From the NCBI RefSeq assembly GCF_032854445.1, contig NW_027018246.1:1-52507 (forward strand): a stretch of DNA of 52,507 nucleotides, given 5' to 3'. This document shows positions 1-11,538 of this stretch, piece by piece; positions within the stretch are counted from its first letter, which is position 1; each line of letters begins with the position of its first letter. The translations under genes were made by a program, and so were the position numbers. Source of the stretch: Liolophura sinensis (lineage: Eukaryota > Mollusca > Polyplacophora > Chitonida > Chitonidae). The notes below the pieces were generated by a model. It was not told the DNA's origin. It saw only the letters and a program-made list of their open reading frames with translations, and did no database searches.

Positions 1-549
1 GTCGGATTAGCCTCTTACCAGCAGCACTGGAACAGTTTTTCCACTTTTGCATTTTTACCTGGTCTTTTTGTTAATTGAAATCGGCTACACTGTACTCTGT
101 ACAATCGCGACTGGTCATTACTATATTCAACTTTTGACTATAAGTTATGTGCCCTTCGGTAGCCCAGAAGACCTGAAATCTTTGGGCTAAGCCCATTTAA
201 CTCACCCAGCAATTGCCTTTCTTCTAAGTGCAAGACAATCTCAATGTCTTTATCTACGTGTAGAAAAACCACACCATTTGTACGTGAAAAACAAAAGGTA
301 CTTGATACAGTCTGCTGTAAAAAGTACAACTGACCACAGACCCACATGAATAAGGTGCCAAAAGATGCGGAATTGAGCCAGGCATCGGCAGCTGTTGAAA
401 AATTGCAAATTTCCCTGGTTTCCATGGAGTAAGAGCCGTTGCTGGGCACGTGATTATGACATAAATGATCATTCAATTGTCACTACAGCCAAAAGTATGG
501 GTCGGAAAGCAACGCGGTTTGCACCATTCGATTTCTCGTCACATAATAC
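1..549 (+). repeat. Reference monomer and its internal landmarks
   Basis: This copy is used to define landmarks seen in most other copies. A T-rich stretch lies at about 36-71. TGTAC-TCT-GTACA, a 13-bp inverted repeat, is at 91-103; copies reading TGCAC lose it. GGGCTAAGCCC (184-194) is a short dyad; copies reading GGGCCAAG lose it. The interval at about 331-354 is the most variable part of the unit. CAGCTG is at 389-394, CCATGG at 422-427, CACGTG at 447-452 and the perfect palindrome AATGATCATT at 464-473. The stretch at about 381-460, holding CAGCTG, CCATGG and CACGTG, is almost invariant across the array. CAGCTG and CACGTG fit the E-box consensus, but six-base motifs in a repeat are weak evidence of binding. 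I saw no match to the CENP-B box core (TTCG....A..CGGG). Confidence 0.85.
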
Positions 550-1649
550 GTCGGATTAGCCTCTTACCTGCAGCACTGGAACAGTTTTTCCACTTTTGCA
601 TTTTTTACCTGGTCTTTTTGTTAATTGAAATCGGCTACACTGTACTCTGTACAATCGCGACTGGTCATTACTATATTTTTAACTTTTGACTATAAGTTAT
701 GTGCCCTTCGGTAGCCCAGAAGACCTGAAATCTTTGGGCTAAGCCCATTTAACTCACCCAGCAATTGCCTTACTTCTAAGTCAAGACAATCTCAATGTCT
801 TTATCTACGTGTAGAAAAACCACACCATTTGTACGTGAAAAACACAAGGTACTTGATACAGTCTGCTGTAAAAAGTACAACTGACCACAGACCCACATGA
901 ATAAGGTGCCAAAAGATGCGGAATTGAGCCAGGCATCGGCAGCTGTTGAAAAATTGCAAATTTCCCTGGTTTCCATGGAGTAAGAGCCGTTGCTGGGCAC
1001 GTGATTATGACATAAATGATCATTCAATTGTCACTACAGCCAAAAGTATTGGTCGGAGAGCATTGCGGTTTGCACCATTCGATTTCTCGTCACAAAATAC
1101 GTCGGATTAGACTCTTACCAGCAGCACTGGAACAGTTTTTTCCACTTTTGCACTTTTACCTGGTCTTTTTGTTAATTGAAATCGGCTACACTGTACTCTG
1201 TACAATCGCGACTGGTCATTACTATATTCAACTTTTGACTATAAGTTATGTGCCCTTCGGTAGCCCAGAAGACCTGAAATCTTTGGCTAAGCCCATTTAA
1301 CTCACCCAGCAATTGCCTTTCTTCTAAGTGCAAGACAATCTCAATGTCTTTATCTACGTGTAGAAAAACCACAGCATTTGTACGTGAAAAACACAAGGTA
1401 CTTGATACAGTCTGCTGTAAAAAGTACAACTGAACACTGACCCACTTCAGTAAGGTGCCAAAAGATGCGGAATTGAGCCAGGCATCGGCAGCTGTTGAAA
1501 AATTGCAAATTTCCCTGGTTTCCATGGAGTAAGAGCCGTTGCTGGGCACGTGATTATGACATAAATGATCATTCAATTGTCACTACAGGCAAAAGTGTTG
1601 GTCGGAGAGCAACGTGGCTTGCACCATTCGATTTGTCGTCACAAAATAC
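550..1649. repeat. Monomers 2-3, lead-in to the left 4-mer block
   Basis: Monomer 2 (550-1100, 551 bp) has an expanded TATATTTTTAAC where most copies read TATATTCAAC. Only one other copy in the window, monomer 10 (4945-5495), was seen to share this expansion. The two are eight monomers apart, twice the local 4-mer period, so they are probably copies of one ancestral variant. Monomer 3 (1101-1649) ends with GGCAAAAGTGTTGG and TTTGTCGTC, as monomers 7 and 11 do. It therefore supplies the left neighbour of the first repeating 4-mer core. Confidence 0.8.
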
Positions 1650-4600
1650 GTCGGATTAGCCTCTTACCAGTAGCACTGGAACAGTTTTTTGCACTTTTGC
1701 ATTTTTGCCTGGTCTTTTTGTTAATTGAAATCGGCTACACTGCACTCTGTACAATCGCGACTGGTCATTACTATATTCAACTTTTGACTATAAGTTATGT
1801 GCCCTTCGGTAGCCCAGAAGACGTCAAATCTTTGGGCCAAGCCCATTTAACTCATCCAGCAATTGCTTTACTTCTAAGTGCAAGACAATCTCAATGTCTT
1901 TATCTACGTGTAGAAAAACCACACCATTTGTACGTGAAAACCACAAGGTACTTGATACAGTCTGCTGTAAAAAGTACAACTGAACACTGACCCACTTCAG
2001 TAAGGTGCCAAAAGATGCGGAATGAGCCAGGCATCGGCAGCTGTTGAAAAATTGCAAATTTCCCTGGTTTCCATGGAGTAAGGGCCGTTGCTGGGCACGT
2101 GATTATGACATAAATGATCATTCAATTGTCACTACAGCCAAAAGTATTGGTCGGAGAGCAACGCGGTTTGCACCATTCGATTTCTCGTCACATAATACGT
2201 TGGATTAGCCTCTTACCAGCAGCACGGGAACAGTTTTTCCACTTTTGCATTTTTACCTGGTCTTTTTGTTAATTGAAATCGGCTACACTGTACTCTGTAC
2301 AATCGCGACTGGTCATTACTATATTCAACTTTTGACTATAAGTTATGTGCCCTTCGGTAGCCCAGAAGACGTCAAATCTTTGGGCCAAGCCCATTTAACT
2401 CACCCAGCAATTGCCTTACTTCTAAGTGCAAGACAATCTCAATGTCTTTATCTACGTGTAGAAAAACCACACCATTTGTACGTGAAAACCACAAGGTACT
2501 TGATACAGTCTGCTGTAAAAAGTACAACTGAACACTGACCCACTTCAGTAAGGTGCCAAAAGATGCGGAATTGAGCCAGGCATCGGCAGCTGTTGAAAAA
2601 TTGCAAATTTCCCTGGTTTCCATGGAGTAAGAGCCGTTGCTGGGCACGTGATTATGACATAAATGATCATTCAATTGTCACTACAGCCAAAAGTATTGGT
2701 CGGAGAGCAACGCGGTTTGCACCATTCGATTTCTCGTCACATAATACGTCGGATTAGCCTCTTACCAGCAGCACTGGAACAGTTTTTCCACTTTTGCATT
2801 TTTACCTGGTCTTTTTGTTAATTGAAATCGGCTACACTGTACTCTGTACAATCGCGAATGGTCATTACTATATTCAACTTTTGACTATAAGTTATGTGCC
2901 CTTCGGTAGCCCAGAAGACCTGAAATCTTTGGGCTAAGCCCATTTAACTCACCCAGCAATTGCCTTTCTTCTAAGTGCAAGACAATCTCAATGTCTTTAT
3001 CTACGTGTAGAAAAACCACACCATTTGTACGTGAAAAACAAAAGGTACTTGATACAGTCTGCTGTAAAAAGTACAACTGACCACAGACCCACATGAATAA
3101 GGTGCCAAAAGATGCGGAATTGAGCCAGGCATCGGCAGCTGTTGAAAAATTGCAAATTTCCCTGATTTCCATGGAGTAAGAGCCGTTGCTGGGCACGTGA
3201 TTATGACATAAATGATCATTCAATTGTCACTACAGGCAAAAGTATTGGTCGGAGAGCAACGCGGTTTGCACCATTCGATTTGTCGTCACAAAATACGTCG
3301 GATTAGCCTCTTACTAGTAGCACTGGAACAGTTTTTCCACTTTTGCATTTTTGCCTGGTCTTTTTGTTAATTGAAACCGGCTACACTGCACTCTGTACAA
3401 TCGCGACTGGTCATTACTATATTCAACTTTTGACTATAAGTTATGTGCCCTTCGGTAGCCAAGAAGACGTCAAATCTTTGGGCTAAGCCCATTTAACTCA
3501 CCCAGCAATTGCCTTTCTTCTAAGTGCAAGACAATCTCAATGTCTTTATCTACGTGTAGAAAAACCACACCATTTGTACGTGAAAAACACAAGGTACTTG
3601 ATACAGTCTGCTGTAAAAAGTACAACTGACCACAGACCCACATGAATAAGGTGAAAAAAGATGCGGAATTGAGCCAGGCATCGGCAGCTGTTGAAAAATT
3701 GCAAATTTCCCTGGTTTCCATGGAGTAAGAGCCGTTGCTGGGCACGTGATTATGACATAAATGATCATTCAATTGTCACTACAGGCAAAAGTGTTGGTCG
3801 GAGAGCAACGTGGTTTGCACCATTCGATTTGTCGTCACAAAATACGTCGGATTAGCCTCTTACCAGTAGCACTGGAACAGTTTTTTGCACTTTTGCATTT
3901 TTGCCTGGTCTTTTTGTTAATTGAAATCGGCTACACTGCACTCTGTACAATCGCGACTGGTCATTACTATATTCAACTTTTGACTATAAGTTATGTGCCC
4001 TTCGGTAGCCCAGAAGACGTCAAATCTTTGGGCCAAGCCCATTTAACTCGTCCAGCAATTGCTTTACTTCTAAGTGCAAGACAATCTCAATGTCTTTATC
4101 TACGTGTAGAAAAACCACACCATTTGTACGTGAAAACCACAAGGTACTTGATACAGTCTGCTGTAAAAAGTACAACTGAACACTGACCCACTTCAGTAAG
4201 GTGCCAAAAGATGCGGAATTGAGCCAGGCATCGGCAGCTGTTGAAAAATTGCAAATTTCCCTGGTTTCCATGGAGTAAGGGCCGTTGCTGGGCCCGTGAT
4301 TATGACATAAATGATCATTCAATTGTCACTACAGCCAAAAGTATTGGTCGGAGAGCAACGCGGTTTGCACCATTCGATTTCTCGTCACATAATACGTTGG
4401 ATTAGCCTCTTACCAGCAGCACGGGAACAGTTTTTCCACTTTTGCATTTTTACCTGGTCTTTTTGTTAATTGAAATCGGCTACACTGTACTCTGTACAAT
4501 CGCGACTGGTCATTACTATATTCAACTTTTGACTATAAGTTTTGTGCCCTTCGGTAACCCAGAAGACGTCAAATCTTTGGGCCAAGCCCATTTAACTCAC

Positions 4601-7600
4601 CCAGCAATTGCCTTACTTCTAAGTGCAAGACAATCTCAATGTCTTTATCTACGTGTAGAAAAACCACACCATTTGTACGTGAAAACCACAAGGTACTTGA
4701 TACAGTCTGCTGTAAAAAGTACAACTGAACACTGACCCACTTCAGTAAGGTGCCAAAAGATGCGGAATTGAGCCAGGCATCGGCAGCTGTTGAAAAATTG
4801 CAAATTTCCCTGGTTTCCATGGAGTAAGAGCCGTTGCTGGGCACGTGATTATGACATAAATGATCATTCAATTGTCACTACAGCCAAAAGTATTGGTCGG
4901 AAAGCAACGCGGTTTGCACCATTCGATTTCTCGTCACATAATACGTCGGATTAGCCTCTTACCTGCAGCACTGAAACAGTTTTTCCACTTTTGCATTTTT
5001 ACCTAGTCTTTTTGTTAATTGAAATCGGCTACACTGTACTCTGTACAATCGCGACTGGTCATTACTATATTTTTAACTTTTGACTATAAGTTATGTGCCC
5101 TTCGGTAGCCCAGAAGACCTGAAATCTTTGGGCTAAGCCCATTTAACTCACCCAGCAATTGCCTTTCTTCTAAGTGCAAGACAATCTCAATGTCTTTATC
5201 TACGTGTAGAAAAACCACAGCATTTGTACGTGAAAAACACAAGGTACTTGATACAGTCTGCTGTAAAAAATACAACTGAACACTGACCCACTTCAGTAAG
5301 GTGCCAAAAGATGCGGAATTGAGCCAGGCATCGGCAGCTGTTGAAAAATTGCAAATTTCCCTGGTTTCCATGGAGTAAGAGCCGTTGCTGGGCACGTGAT
5401 TATGACATCAATGATCATTGATCTGTCGCTACAGCCAAAAGTATTGGTCGGAGAGCATTGCGGTTTGCACCATTCGATTTCTCGCCACAAAATACGTCGG
5501 ATTGGCCTCTTACTAGTAGCACTGGAACAGTTTTTCCACTTTTGCATTTTTGCTTCGTCTTTTTGTTAATTGAAATCGGCTACACTGTACTCTGTACAAT
5601 CGCGACTGGTCATTACTATATTCAACTTTTGACTATAAGTTATGTGCCCTTCGGTAGCCAAGAAGACGTCAAATCTTTGGGCTAAGCCCATTTAACTCAC
5701 CCAGCAATTGCCTTTCTTCTAAGTGCAAGACAATCTCAATGTCTTTATCTACGTGTAGAAAAACCACACCATTTGTACGTGAAAAACACAAGGTACTTGA
5801 TACAGTCTGCTGTAAAAAGTACAACTGACCACAGACCCACATGAATAAGGTGAAAAAAGATGCGGAATTGAGCCAGGCATCGGCAGCTGTTGAAAAATTG
5901 CAAATTTCCCTGGTTTCCATGGAGTAAGAGCCGTTGCTGGGCACGTGATTATGACATAAATGATCATTCAATTGTCACTACAGGCAAAAGTGTTGGTCGG
6001 AGAGCAACGTGGTTTGCACCATTCGATTTGTCGTCACAAAATACGTCGGATTAGCCTCTTACCAGTAGCACTGGAACAGTTTTTTGCACTTTTGCATTTT
6101 TGCCTGGTCTTTTTGTTAATTGAAATCGGCTACACTGCACTCTGTACAATCGCGACTGGTCATTACTATATTCAACTTTTGACTATAAGTTATGTGCCCT
6201 TCGGTAGCCCAGAAGACGTCAAATCTTTGGGCCAAGCCCATTTAACTCATCCAGCAATTGCCTTACTTCTAAGTGCAAGACAATCTCAATGTCTTTATCT
6301 ACGTGTAGAAAAACCACACCATTTGTACGTGAAAACCACAAGGTACTTGATACAGTCTGCTGTAAAAAGTACAACTGAACACTGACCCACTTCAGTAAGG
6401 TGCCAAAAGATGCGGAATTGAGCCAGGCATCGGCAGCTGTTGAAAAATTGCAAATTTCCCTGGTTTCCATGGAGTAAGGGCCGTTGCTGGGCACGTGATT
6501 ATGACATAAATGATCATTCAATTGTCACTACAGCCAAAAGTATTGGTCGGAGAGCAACGCGGTTTGCACCATTCGATTTCTCGTCACATAATACGTTGGA
6601 TTAGCCTCTTACCAGCAGCACGGGAACAGTTTTTCCACTTTTGCATTTTTACCTGGTCTTTTTGTTAATTGAAATCGGCTACACTGTACTCTGTACAATC
6701 GCGACTGGTCATTACTATATTCAACTTTTGACTATAAGTTTTGTGCCCTTCGGTAACCCAGAAGACCTGAAATCTTTGGGCTAAGCCCATTTAACTCACC
6801 CAGCAATTGCCTTACTTCTAAGTGCAAGACAATCTCAATGTCTTTATCTACGTGTAGAAAAACCACACCATTTGTACGTGAAAAACACAAGGTACTTGAT
6901 ACAGTCTGCTGTAAAAAGTACAACTGACCACAGACCCACTTCAGTAAGGTGCCAAAAGATGCGGAATTGAGCCAGGCATCGGCAGCTGTTGAAAAATTGC
7001 AAATTTCCCTGGTTTCCATGGAGTAAGAGCCGTTGCTGGGCACGTGATTATGACATAAATGATCATTCAATTGTCACTACAGCCAAAAGTATTGGTCGGA
7101 GAGCAGCGCGGTTTCCACCATTCGATTTCTCGTCACAAAATACGTCGGATTAGCCTCTTACTAGTAGCACTGGAACAGTTTTTCCACTTTTGCATTTTTG
7201 CTTCGTCTTTTTGTTAATTGAAATCGGCTAAACTGTACTCTGTACAATCGCGACTGGTCATTACTATATTCAACTTTTGACTATAAGTTATGTGCCCTTC
7301 GGTAGCCCAGAAGACGTCAAATCTTTGGGCCAAGCCCATTTAACTCACCCAGCAATTGCCTTACTTCTAAGTGCAAGACAATCTCAATGTCTTTATCTAC
7401 GTGTAGAAAAACCACACCATTTGTACGTGAAAACCACAAGGTACTTGATACAGTCTGCTGTAAAAAGTACAACTGAACACTGACCCACTTCAGTAAGGTG
7501 CCAAAAGATGCGGAATTGAGCCAGGCATCGGCAGCTGTTGAAAAAATGGCAAATTTCCCTGGTTTCCATGGAGTAAGAGCCGTTGCTGGGCACGTGATTA

Positions 7601-8242
7601 TGACATAAATGATCATTCAATTGTCACTACAGCCAAAAGTATTGGTCGGAGAGCAACGCGGTTTGCACCATTCGATTTCTCGTCACATAATACGTCGGAT
7701 TAGCCTCTTGCCAGCAGCACTGGAACAGTTTTTCCACTTTTGCATTTTTACCTGGTCTTTTTGTTAATTGAAATCGGCTACACTGTACTCTGTACAATCG
7801 CGACTGGTCATTACTATATTCAACTTTTGACTATAAGTTATGTGCCCTTCGGTAGCCCAGAAGACCTGAAATCTTTGGGCTAAGCCCATTTAACTCACCC
7901 AGCAATTGCCTTTCTTCTAAGTGCAAGACAATCTCAATGTCTTTATCTACGTGTAGAAAAACCAGACCATTTGTACGTGAAAAACAAAAGGTACTTGATA
8001 CAGTCTGCTGTAAAAAGTACAACTGACCACAGACCCACATGAATAAGGTGCCAAAAGATGCGGAATTGAGCCAGGCATCGGCAGCTGTTGAAAAATTGCA
8101 AATTTCCCTGGTTTCCATGGAGTAAGAGCCGTTGCTGGGCACGTGATTATGACATAAATGATCATTCAATTGTCACTACAGCCAAAAGTATTGGTCGGAA
8201 AGCAACGCGGTTTGCACCATTCGATTTCTCGTCACATAATAC
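1650..8242. repeat. Left higher-order repeat block, 4-monomer period (about 2.2 kb)
   Basis: Monomers 4-15 start at 1650, 2199, 2748, 3297, 3846, 4396, 4945, 5496, 6045, 6595, 7144 and 7694. Monomers 4, 8 and 12 share the six-T run in AGTTTTTTGCAC. Monomers 5, 9 and 13 share the start GTTGGATTAG and the rare AGCACGGGAAC. Monomers 7 and 11 share GCCAAGAAGACGTC and GTGAAAAAAGATG. The shared core is therefore (end of 3)-4-5, (end of 7)-8-9 and (end of 11)-12-13, at spacings of 2196-2199 bp. The pattern decays after 13: monomer 14 starts like 11 but continues like 5 or 9, and 15 resembles 1 and 6, all with the rare AAACAAAAGG. This suggests duplication of a four-unit block followed by irregular exchange. 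Confidence 0.85.
5407..5422. repeat. 16-bp perfect palindrome variant (monomer 10)
   Basis: ATCAATGATCATTGAT reads the same on both strands. The standard monomer has only the 10-bp palindrome AATGATCATT here. The change also alters the following bases (TTGATCTGTC in place of TTCAATTGTC). Confidence 0.9.
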
Positions 8243-10440
8243 GTCGGATTAGCCTCTTACCAGCAGCACAGGAACAGTTTTTCCACTTTTGCATTTTTGC
8301 CTGGACTTTTTGTTAATTGAAATCGGCTACACTGTACTCTGTACAATCGCGACTGGTCATTACTATATTCAACTTTTGACTATAAGTTATGTGCCTTTCG
8401 GTAGCCCAGAAGACCTGAAATCTTTGGGCTAAGCCCATTTAACTCACCCAGCAATTGCCTTACTTCTAAGTGCAAGACAATCTCAATGTCTTTATCTACG
8501 TGTAGAAAAACCACACCATTTGTACGTGAAAACCACAAGGTACTTGATACAGTCTGCTGTAAAAAAAGTCAACTGACCACAGACCCACATGAATAAGGTG
8601 CCAAAAGATGCGGAATTGAGCCAGGCATCGGCAGCTGTTGAAAAATTGCAAATTTCCCTGATTTCCATGGAGTAAGAGCCGTTGCTGGGCACGTGATTAT
8701 GACATAAATGATCATTCAATTGTCACTACAGGCAAAAGTATTGGTCGGAGAGCAACGCGGTTTGCACCATTCGATTTGTCGTCACAAAATACGTCGGATT
8801 AGCCTCTTACTAGTAGCACTGGAACAGTTTTTCCACTTTTGCATTTTTGCCTGGTCTTTTTGTTAATTGAAACCGGCTACACTGCACTCTGTACAATCGC
8901 GACTGGTCATTACTATATTCAACTTTTGACTATAAGTTATGTGCCCTTCGGTAGCCCAGAAGACGTCAAATCTTTCGGCTAAGCCCATTTAACTCACCCA
9001 GCAATTGTCTTACTTCTAAGTCCAAAACAATCTCAATGTCTTTATCTACGTGTAGAAAAACCAGACCATTTGTACATAAAAAACACAAGGTACTTGATAC
9101 AGTCTGCTGTAAAAAGTACAAATAAACACTGACCCACATCTATAAGATGCCAAAAGATGCGGAATTGGGACAGGCATCGGCAGCTGTTAAAAAATTGCAA
9201 ATATCCCTGGTTTCCATGGAGTAAGAGCCGTTGCTGGGCACGTGATTATGACATAAATGATCATTCAATTGTCACTACAGGCAAAAGTATTGGTCGGAGA
9301 GTAACGCGGTTTGCATCATTCGATTTCTCTTCACAAAATACGTCGGATTAGCCTCTTACCAGCAGCACTGGAACAGTTTTTCCACTTTTGCATTTTTGCC
9401 TGGTCTTTTTGTTAATTGAAACCGGCTACACTGCACTCTGTACAATCGCGACTGGTCATTACTATATTCAACTTTTGACTATAAGTTATGTGCCTTTCGG
9501 TAGCCCAGAAGACCTGAAATCTTTGGGCCAAGACCATTTAACTCACCCAGCAATTGCCTTACTTCTAAGTGCAAGACAATCTCAATGTCTTTATCTACGT
9601 GTAGAAAAACCACACCATTTGTACGTGAAAAACACAAGGTACTTGATACAGTCTGCTGTAAAAAAAGTCAACTGACCACAGACCCACATGAATAAGGTGC
9701 CAAAAGATGCGGAATTGAGCCAGGCATCGGCAGCTGTTGAAAAATTGCAAATTTCCCTGATTTCCATGGAGTAAGAGCCGTTGCTGGGCACGTGATTATG
9801 ACATAAATGATCATTCAATTGTCACTACAGGCAAAAGTATTGGTCGGAGAGCAACGCGGTTTGCACCATTCGATTTGTCGTCACAAAATACGTCGGATTA
9901 GCCTCTTACTAGTAGCACTGGAACAGTTTTTCCACTTTTGCATTTTTGCCTGGTCTTTTTGTTAATTGAAACCGGCTACACTGCACTCTGTACAATCGCG
10001 ACTGGTCATTACTATATTCAACTTTTGACTATAAGTTATGTGCCCTTCGGTAACCCAGAAGACGTCAAATCTTTGGGCTAAGCCCATTTAACTCACCCAG
10101 CAATTGTCTTACTTCTAAGTCCAAGACAATCTCAATGTCTTTATCTACGTGTAGAAAAACCAGACCATTTGTACATAAAAAACACAAGGTACTTGATACA
10201 GTCTGCTGTAAAAAGTACAAATAAACACTGACCCACATCTATAAGATGCCAAAAGATGCGGAATTGGGCCAGGCATCGGCAGCTGTTAAAAAATTGCAAA
10301 TATCCCTGGTTTCCATGGAGTAAGAGCCGTTGCTGGGCACGTGATTATGACATAAATGATCATTCAATTGTCACTACAGGCAAAAGTATTGGTCGGAGAG
10401 TAACGCGGTTTGCATCATTCGATTTCTCTTCACAAAATAC
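8243..10440. repeat. Dimeric higher-order repeat (1099 bp, two copies)
   Basis: Monomers 16-17 (8243-9341) and 18-19 (9342-10440) form two dimers. Monomers 16 and 18 share the extra A run and altered AAAAAAAGTCAACTG. Monomers 17 and 19 share ACAAATAAACACTG, CACATCTATAAG, TTGGGACAGG or TTGGGCCAGG, and GTTAAAAAATTG. The same dimer reappears 12 monomers to the right as monomers 30 (second half) and 31 (16480-17027), with the same diagnostic variants. The dimer therefore spread by a long-range event as well as by local duplication. Confidence 0.85.
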
Positions 10441-11538
10441 GTCGGATTAGCCTCTTACCAGCAGCACTGGAACAGTTTTTCCACTTTTGCATTTTTGCCT
10501 GGTCTTTTTGTTAATTGAAACCGGCTACACTGCACTCTGTACAATCGCGACTGGTCATTACTATATTCAACTTTTGACTATAAGTTATGTGCCCTTCGGT
10601 AGCCCAGAAGACCTGAAATCTTTGGGCTAAGCCCATTTAACTCACCCAGCAATTGCCTTACTTCTAAGTGCAAGACAATCTCAATGTCTTTATCTACGTG
10701 TAGAAAAACCACACCATTTGTACGTGAAAAACACAAGGTACTTGATACAGTCTGCTGTAAAAAGTACAACTGAACACTGACCCACTTCAGTAAGGTGCCA
10801 AAAGATGCGGAATTGAGCCAGGTATCGGCAGCTGTTGAAAAATTGCAAATATCCCTGGTTTCCATGGAGTAAGAGCCGTTGCTCGGCACGTGATTATGAC
10901 ATCAATGATCATTGATCTGTCGCTACAGCCAAAAGTATTGGTCGGAGAGCAACGCGGTTTGCATCATTCGATTTCTCGTCACAAAATACGTCGGATTAGA
11001 CTCTTACTAGTAGCACTGGAACAGTTTTTCCACTTTTGCATTTTTGCCTGGTCTTTTTGTTAATTGAAATCGGCTACACTGTACTCTGTACAATCGCGAC
11101 TAGTCATTACTATTTTCAACTTTTGACTATAAGTTATGTGCCCTTCGGTAGCCCAGAAGACCTGAAATCTTTGGGCCAAGCCCATTTAACTCACCCAGCA
11201 ATTGTCTTACTTCTAAGTCCAAGACAATTTCAATGTCTTTATCTACGTGTAGAAAAACCACACCATTTGTACGTGAAAACCACAAGGTACTTGATACAGT
11301 ATGCTGTAAAAAGTACAACTGAACACTGACCCACTTCAGTAAGGTGCCAAAAGATGCGGAATTGAGCCAGGCATCGGCAGCTGTTGAAAAATTGCAAATT
11401 TCCCTGATTTCCATGGAGTAAGAGCCGTTGCTGGGCACGTGATTATGACATAAATGATCATTCAATTGTCACTACAGCCAAAAGTATTGGTCGGAGAGCA
11501 ACACGGTTTGCACCATTCGATTTCTCGTCACAAAATAC
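10441..11538. repeat. Monomers 20-21, unpatterned spacer copies
   Basis: Monomer 20 (10441-10989) carries the 16-bp palindrome variant at 10901-10916. Monomer 21 (10990-11538) has several private changes, for example CTAGTCATTACTATTTTC and ACAGTATGCTG. Neither belongs clearly to a neighbouring higher-order repeat. They may mark the border between the dimer block and the seven-type family. Confidence 0.7.
10901..10916. repeat. 16-bp perfect palindrome variant (monomer 20)
   Basis: Same palindrome as at 5407, again followed by CTGTCGC. The two copies are ten monomers apart and in different higher-order repeat settings. Confidence 0.9.

Noticed and set aside
184-194. GGGCTAAGCCC dyad as a transcription terminator
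   Set aside because: The stem is only five or six base pairs with a one-base centre, no T-run follows, and about half of the copies have lost it through GGGCCAAG.
515-540. RNA polymerase III B-box-like sequence (CATTCGATTTC)
   Set aside because: It matches the GGTTCGANTCC consensus only partly, and no A box or T-run terminator at a suitable distance was found, so a tRNA or SINE origin is not supported.
520-545. CENP-B box
   Set aside because: ATTCGATTTCTCGTCAC has the TTCG but lacks the downstream CGGG core. No other candidate was found in the monomer.
1-549. Origin of the 549-bp unit by triplication of a 183-bp repeat
   Set aside because: Comparison of the three thirds by eye shows no shared words beyond chance.
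1172-1576. Minus-strand open frame of 134 codons
   Set aside because: It is the recurrent 112-codon frame lengthened by a one-base deletion in GGCTAAG. Most copies of that frame start at TTG or GTG and not ATG. It recurs because the DNA repeats.
1565-1990. Plus-strand frame of 141 codons with hydrophobic stretches, repeated at 3761 and 5960
   Set aside because: The hydrophobic part is the T-rich tract of the monomer read in one frame. The three copies lie at the 4-mer spacing and are simple duplicates. Other monomers have stops in this frame.
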